Shown: piece after piece, positions 1 to 6,091 of the stretch
Layout of the letters: every line of letters begins with the position of its first letter
Position numbering within the stretch: position 1 is the stretch's first letter
NCBI GenBank assembly: GCA_016207265.1
Contig: JACQPZ010000044.1
Location: 1 to 8,641 of the forward strand
Direction: 5' to 3'
DNA: 8,641 nt
Origin: Candidatus Latescibacterota bacterium
GTDB lineage: Bacteria; Eisenbacteria; RBG-16-71-46; SZUA-252
Translations under genes and position numbers: made by a program
The notes under the pieces: model-generated
Seen by the model: only the letters and a program-made list of their open reading frames with translations
Databases searched by the model: none
What the model was told of the DNA's origin: nothing

Positions 1-2
1 AG

Positions 3-1115
3 GCCGGTCGGCCCAATCCGCGTGACGAGACGCTGGAGCTGCTCTCCGAGCGCCTCATCACGGACCACGACTTGATCCCGCGTGAAGGGACCTTGCTGGT
101 CGCCGTCTCGGGCGGGCCCGACTCGATCGCGCTCCTCGATTTTCTCGCACAGTTTCGGGAGCGGACTGGCCACCCCAACGGCGGGATCGCGGTGGGCCAC
201 GTGAACCACGGGCTCCGTGGCGAGGAATCGGACGCGGATGCCGCGTTCGTCGAGGCGGTCGCGGGACGGATGGGCCTGCGGCATCTCTCCGTGCGGGTCG
301 AGCCGCGGCGCGGCGCGGGAGGCGAGTCGGCCGGCGCGGGAGGCACGCGTGCGCCCGGCGCCCGCGCCCGCGGCGAATCCCCCGAGCAGGCCGCGCGCAC
401 GGCTCGATACGGTGCCCTGCGCGAAATGGCCGAGCGGATCGGAGCGGACCGGATGGCGGTCGCCCATACCGCGGACGATCAGGCGGAGACGGTGCTCCTC
501 AGGCTCTTCCGCGGCTCCGGGCTTACGGGGCTCAAGGGAATGGCTCCGGACCGCCGCGTGCACGGGATCCGGGTCGTGCGGCCGCTCCTCACGACGCCCC
601 GCGAGCAGGTGCTCGAGTACCTGAAGCGCCGCGGCCTCGAGTACCGCGTGGACTCGACCAATCTCTCCGCCGATGCGCGCCGGAATCTCATCCGCCTGGA
701 GATCCTCCCACGTATCAAGAACGCCGTGAACCCGGCCATCCGGGAGACGTTGCTACGCGAAGCGGCGCTCTTCGCCGAGGCGGACGGCTATCTCGCGGAA
801 GCGGCGGAGAAAGCGCTTCCCGCGATCATCCGAACGCGGGATCCGGGCAAAATCGCGCTTGATGCCGGGGGGATGCTCCGGTACCCTCAATTTCTGCGGA
901 AGTACCTCTTCCGCCGAGCCTTGCAGGAGTTGAACGGGGAAATCCTCGACCTTTCGACGGCTCACATCGAAGCCCTCCTCTCGCTCCTCACGTCTCACAC
1001 CGGCCGATCCGCGCATATTGCGATGGGCATCCGGGCGCGGCGCGAGCGTGAGACCGTGGTGCTCGAGCTGCCGGATTTCGAATCGCGGCCAACCGCGCCG
1101 CCATCCAAGGGTTGA
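3..1115 (+). CDS. tilS: tRNA(Ile)-lysidine synthetase TilS, 5' partial
   Basis: TilS uses ATP and lysine to convert C34 of the CAU-anticodon tRNA(Ile) to lysidine in the cytoplasm, so that the tRNA reads AUA. Counting from the TTG at 72, the N-terminal PP-loop ATPase motif SGGPDS is at residues 13-18. The family block HTADDQAET is at 122-130, followed by LLRLFRGSGLTGLKGM. A DSTNLSADARRNLIR block and a helical TilS middle domain follow. The protein ends soon after that domain, so it lacks the second C-terminal domain of the long E. coli type and resembles the short TilS form. The frame is open to the window edge with no ATG or GTG. The TTG at 72 would leave only 12 residues before the PP-loop, fewer than usual, so the true start probably lies upstream. 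Residues 81-100 are a Gly/Ala/Arg-rich insertion. It is the first gene of the tilS-ftsH-folP-cdaA cluster. The family call is firm; the start is not. Confidence 0.94.
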   Translation, partial: AGRPNPRDETLELLSERLITDHDLIPREGTLLVAVSGGPDSIALLDFLAQFRERTGHPNGGIAVGHVNHGLRGEESDADAAFVEAVAGRMGLRHLSVRVEPRRGAGGESAGAGGTRAPGARARGESPEQAARTARYGALREMAERIGADRMAVAHTADDQAETVLLRLFRGSGLTGLKGMAPDRRVHGIRVVRPLLTTPREQVLEYLKRRGLEYRVDSTNLSADARRNLIRLEILPRIKNAVNPAIRETLLREAALFAEADGYLAEAAEKALPAIIRTRDPGKIALDAGGMLRYPQFLRKYLFRRALQELNGEILDLSTAHIEALLSLLTSHTGRSAHIAMGIRARRERETVVLELPDFESRPTAPPSKG

Positions 1116-1171
1116 GGTACACGCGATTCGAGCCGATAACTCGTCCGACGTCCCGGCGCGGATCCCAAGCT

Positions 1172-1175
1172 GAGG
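1172..1175 (+). promoter_or_regulatory. possible ribosome binding site of ftsH
   Basis: GAGG lies 14 nt before the ATG at 1190, a longer than optimal spacing. The ATG at 1223 has only a weak purine stretch (GAGATAAAG) in front. This site slightly favours 1190 but does not settle the start. No convincing promoter or terminator is visible in the 74-nt gap after tilS. Confidence 0.35.
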
Positions 1176-1189
1176 AAACGACCCGACGC

Positions 1190-3277
<2,088 letters not shown>

Positions 3278-3281
3278 TCCC

Positions 3282-4277
3282 GTGCGCTTCGCCCCCGACG
3301 CCGCACCCGACGATCACCGCTCCGACGCTCGCAGCAGACCGCGCACGTTGACGCACGTCTTCGCGCACCGATCCGGCGAATGGGATCTGCGCGTCGAGCC
3401 CCGCGTCGTCGGCATCCTGAACCTCACCCCCGACTCCTTCTACGACGGCGGCCGGTACGGAACGCCCGAAACGGCGCTGGCCTACGCGGAGCGGATGGTC
3501 GAGGCGGGGGCCGACGCGATCGACATCGGCGGCCAGAGCACGCGCCCCGGCGGTACACCGGTCCCGCCGGAGGAAGAGTGGCGGCGGATCGAGGCTTCCC
3601 TCTCCCTCCTCGCGGCCCGCGTCGTGATCCCGCTCTCGATCGACACCTACCACGCCGAGGTGGCGCGGCGCGCGCTCGATGCCGGCGTCTCGATCGTGAA
3701 CGACGTGAGCGGCCTCGAGGTGGATCCCTCGATCGCGGACGCGGCGGCCCGTGCTGGGGCGGGGCTCGTGGTGATGCACTCGCTCGGAGCCCCCGCGGAT
3801 CTCCACGCGCCGCGGGAGTATGAGGATGTGGCCCGGGAGATCCGGGACTCGCTCGCGGAGCGGATGAGCCTCGCCCAATCTCGGGGCGTTTCCCGCGAGC
3901 GGATCGCGCTCGATCCCGGCATCGGGTTCTCGAAGCGCGCCGATCAGAGCATCGAGGCCCTGCGGGGAATCGGGCGGCTCCTCGAGCTGGAACGGCCCAT
4001 CTACGTCGGGCTCTCGAGAAAATCGTTCCTCGGCGCTCTCACGGGCGCGCCACCGCAAGGACGCCTCGCCGCCGGGCTGGGGGCCGCCGCGGCGGCCTAC
4101 GCGCTCGGTGCGCGGGTCTTCCGAACGCACGATGTCCGCGAGACGGTCGAGTGCGTCCGGGTGGCACGGGCGCTCTTCGCCCCGGCACCCGCGGGGGCGG
4201 CGGCCGTCGGATCCGCCGCCGCGTCCGTCGCGTCGGAACCCCCCGCCGGGTCGGCATCGGTCGGAGTCGCACCGTGA
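3282..4277 (+). CDS. folP: Dihydropteroate synthase FolP
   Basis: FolP condenses 6-hydroxymethyl-7,8-dihydropterin pyrophosphate with p-aminobenzoate to give dihydropteroate, a cytosolic step of folate synthesis and the sulfonamide target. The TIM-barrel signatures appear in order: ILNLTPDSF at residues 45-53, DIGGQSTRPGG at 81-91, SIDTYH at 119-124, NDVSG at 140-144, MH at 165-166, DPGIGFSK at 211-218, GLSRKSF at 243-249 and RTHDV at 281-285. The pterin- and phosphate-binding loops are therefore intact. The loop after DPGIGF and the loop after MH deviate from the common forms. The GTG start at 3282 is 4 nt after the ftsH stop and has no clear Shine-Dalgarno; a TTG at 3348 is a possible later start that would keep the whole barrel. 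The last 30 or so residues are Ala/Pro/Ser-rich and extend past the barrel into the cdaA ribosome binding site. Its start position suggests translational coupling to ftsH. Confidence 0.95.
   Translation: MRFAPDAAPDDHRSDARSRPRTLTHVFAHRSGEWDLRVEPRVVGILNLTPDSFYDGGRYGTPETALAYAERMVEAGADAIDIGGQSTRPGGTPVPPEEEWRRIEASLSLLAARVVIPLSIDTYHAEVARRALDAGVSIVNDVSGLEVDPSIADAAARAGAGLVVMHSLGAPADLHAPREYEDVAREIRDSLAERMSLAQSRGVSRERIALDPGIGFSKRADQSIEALRGIGRLLELERPIYVGLSRKSFLGALTGAPPQGRLAAGLGAAAAAYALGARVFRTHDVRETVECVRVARALFAPAPAGAAAVGSAAASVASEPPAGSASVGVAP
4263..4266 (+). promoter_or_regulatory. ribosome binding site of cdaA
   Basis: GGAG sits inside the last codons of folP, 7 nt before the GTG at 4274. It supports that GTG as the cdaA start over the upstream in-frame extension to 4151, whose encoded sequence is low-complexity and Arg/Gly-rich. 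Confidence 0.7.
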
Positions 4278-5068
4278 TCGCGATCAAGCCGCAGATCCTT
4301 CTCGACGTACTCGACATCCTGATCGTGGCGTTTCTCTTCTACCGCCTCTTCGCCATGATCAAAGGGACCCGCGCGTCCCAGATGTTCGTCGGGCTCACGG
4401 TGATCGTGTTCGTATCGATCGTCGCCCAGTGGTTCCGCCTGAACGCGCTCAACTGGATCATCGGGAGCCTCAAGACGGTCTGGGTGATCCTCTTCGTCAT
4501 CCTCTTTCAGCCGGAGCTTCGCGCGCTGCTCACGCACATCGGCCAGAACCGGCTCCTGCGAGCCCTGATCCGCGTCGAGGGCTACGGCGTCGTGGGAGAG
4601 ATCCTGAAGGCCGTGGAAGAGATGAGCGAGGAGCGGCGCGGCGCGCTCATCGTGGTGGAGCGCGACATGGGGCTTCGAAACTACGTCGAGACCGGAACGA
4701 AGCTCGAAGCGACGGTAAGCTCGGAGCTTCTCGAGACGATCTTCACGCCGCACTCCCCGCTCCACGACGGAGCCGCGATCATCCGCGGCGATGAGATCGT
4801 GGCGGCGGGCTGCATCCTCCCGCTGAGCCAGACGCGGGGGCTCTCGCCGCTCCTCGGCACCCGGCACCGCGCGGCGCTCGGCCTTGCGGAAGAGACCGAC
4901 GCGGTCGTCGTGGTGGTCTCGGAGGAGACGGGGGCGATCTCGATCGCGCACAAGGGCGAGCTCAAGTGGAAGCTCGACTCGGGGCAGCTCCGGAGCGAGC
5001 TTGCGGCGATCTTCAATCCGAGACCGGAGGAGAGCCCGGCCCCGGAAGAGGTGACGCAGGAGAGCTAG
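4274..5068 (+). CDS. cdaA: Diadenylate cyclase CdaA (c-di-AMP synthase)
   Basis: CdaA is a membrane-bound DAC-domain enzyme that joins two ATP into cyclic di-AMP, a second messenger controlling potassium/osmolyte balance and cell-wall homeostasis. From the GTG at 4274 the protein is 264 aa, close to the usual size of about 270. Three N-terminal membrane segments lie at roughly residues 9-29, 37-54 and 61-79. The DAC domain follows, with the family stretch YVETGTKLEATVSSELLETI, the DGA motif at 165-167 (in SPLHDGAAII) and the RHR motif at 197-199 (in GTRHRAALG). Both catalytic motifs are intact, so activity is expected. The start overlaps the folP stop as GTGA, which suggests translational coupling. 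The C-terminal tail is Pro/Glu-rich. The usual downstream partners cdaR (ybbR) and glmM are missing; a convergent glycosyltransferase gene overlaps the last 56 nt instead. Confidence 0.96.
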   Translation: MIAIKPQILLDVLDILIVAFLFYRLFAMIKGTRASQMFVGLTVIVFVSIVAQWFRLNALNWIIGSLKTVWVILFVILFQPELRALLTHIGQNRLLRALIRVEGYGVVGEILKAVEEMSEERRGALIVVERDMGLRNYVETGTKLEATVSSELLETIFTPHSPLHDGAAIIRGDEIVAAGCILPLSQTRGLSPLLGTRHRAALGLAEETDAVVVVVSEETGAISIAHKGELKWKLDSGQLRSELAAIFNPRPEESPAPEEVTQES

Positions 5069-5996
5069 GCCGCGGGGACAGCCTGCCGCGCAGGTAGCCC
5101 GTCAGATACGCCGTGTCGTACACGATCTTCAAAGACGGCACCGCCACGACCGCCTCGAGAATCCCCACCCGGCCCGCCCCGCGCCGCGCCTGGCCCACGA
5201 CGAACGCCGCCGCACCCGCCGCTAGCACCCACCAGGCGGCGCGGATCGAAACGCCGAGGAGTGCCAAGGCGGCGCCCAGCGCGTATTTCGCAGCGAGCGT
5301 CGCGTAGAACCATCCCTGGACCCGCGACTCGCCGTCCCCGAAGCCGAAGCGGCGATGCTGCCGGTAGAAGGAGCGCAGGTCGCCGCGCGGCCTCCAGCGG
5401 ACGCGTGCCTCGGGCTCGAACACGAACGGCGTGCCCATGCGCTTCAGCGCAAGCGCGAACGGCGTGTCCTCGTTGTGGGAGAGCGACTCGTCGAACCCGC
5501 CGGCGCGCTCCCACGCCGATCGGCGGAAGGCGACGGAGCGGGTCGAGGGGAGGAAGCGCCGGGGGTCGACCTCGCTGAGGCGCGGCGCCGAGATCACGCC
5601 CGCGGCGCGCTCGAACCACGTCGTCCCCGCGGGCTCGTAGAACCCCGCAACGAATCCGGTCTCAGGGTCTCGCTCGAACGGGCGGGTGATGCGCTCGAGC
5701 CACTGCGGCTCGACCTCCACACCCGCGTCGGTACAGGCGATGATGGGTGAGCGGGCGGCCCGGATCGCAGCGTTTCGTCCCACGGAGCGGTTCCCCGGGG
5801 CGAGGACCGCGCGGATTCTCGGATCGGCGGCGGCGCGCGCCTCGAGACGCTCGAACGTTCCATCGCTCGAGCCGCCGTCCGCGATCACGATCTCGTCGGG
5901 CTGGCGGGTTCCCGCGAGCACGGAATCGAGCAGGCGATCGATCGACGCCGCCTCGTTCCGAACGGTGGCGATGAGGGTGACCGGCTCGCGATCCAT
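5013..5996 (-). CDS. Family 2 glycosyltransferase, membrane-associated
   Basis: This 327-aa protein has a GT-A fold of the GT2 type, expected to transfer a sugar from a nucleotide-sugar donor. Envelope polysaccharide or glycolipid synthesis is likely, but the substrate cannot be read from the sequence. Visible motifs are the N-terminal LIATVRNEAASIDRLLDSVL, the nucleotide-binding DGGSSDGT at residues 40-47, a DxD-like TDAG at 89-92, AFRRSAWERAGGFDE at 166-180-equivalent acceptor loop, the conserved NED at 175-177 with the candidate catalytic acid, and RWRPR near 200. RQHRRFGFG follows, then two probable membrane segments at about 229-250 and 252-268, and a hydrophobic stretch near 278-300. 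The tail is Pro/Ser-rich. The ATG at 5996 has AGG 6 nt upstream. The 3' end crosses the cdaA stop. It lies 95 nt downstream of the M16 gene on the same strand and could be co-transcribed with it. Confidence 0.9.
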   Translation of the reverse strand: MDREPVTLIATVRNEAASIDRLLDSVLAGTRQPDEIVIADGGSSDGTFERLEARAAADPRIRAVLAPGNRSVGRNAAIRAARSPIIACTDAGVEVEPQWLERITRPFERDPETGFVAGFYEPAGTTWFERAAGVISAPRLSEVDPRRFLPSTRSVAFRRSAWERAGGFDESLSHNEDTPFALALKRMGTPFVFEPEARVRWRPRGDLRSFYRQHRRFGFGDGESRVQGWFYATLAAKYALGAALALLGVSIRAAWWVLAAGAAAFVVGQARRGAGRVGILEAVVAVPSLKIVYDTAYLTGYLRGRLSPRPSSPASPLPGPGSPPVSD

Positions 5997-6002
5997 GCGC
6001 GG

Positions 6003-6005
6003 CCT
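6003..6005 (-). promoter_or_regulatory. probable ribosome binding site of the glycosyltransferase gene
   Basis: On the minus strand AGG (within GATAGG) lies 6 nt before the ATG at 5996. It supports that start. The site lies at the edge of the first copy of the 29-bp tandem repeat. Confidence 0.5.
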
Positions 6006-6089
6006 ATCGCGGCGTCTCGCCCGGCCCGCGGGCTATCGCGGCGTCCTGACCGGCCCGCGGCCGATCGCGCCCTGTCGCGGACCCCCGGG
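6004..6089. repeat. degenerate 29-bp-period tandem repeat in the gap between the M16 and glycosyltransferase genes
   Basis: Copies begin at 6004, 6033 and 6062. Copies 1 and 2 agree at 25 of 28 compared positions, each starting CTATCGCGGCGT and ending CCGGCCCGCGG. Copy 3 (CGATCGCG...) agrees with copy 1 at only 18 of 28, so it is a weak third copy. A 10-bp perfect palindrome, GCCCGCGGGC, spans the junction of copies 1 and 2 at 6024-6033. The array fills nearly all of the 95-nt non-coding gap. No T-run follows on the minus strand, so a classical intrinsic terminator is not supported. Function unknown. Confidence 0.7.
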
Positions 6090-6091
6090 TG

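Noticed and set aside
4151..4273. A 41-codon N-terminal extension of CdaA
   Set aside because: The extension is Arg/Gly-rich, overlaps folP out of frame, and is not found in the family. The GTG at 4274 has a good ribosome binding site and gives the normal N-terminal membrane segment.
5082..5094. Hairpin CCTGC-CGC-GCAGG as a terminator between the convergent genes
   Set aside because: The stem is only 5 bp, has no T-run on either side and lies inside the glycosyltransferase coding sequence.
6004..6089. CRISPR-like array
   Set aside because: The copies are directly abutting with a 29-bp period and have no spacers, so this is a simple tandem repeat.
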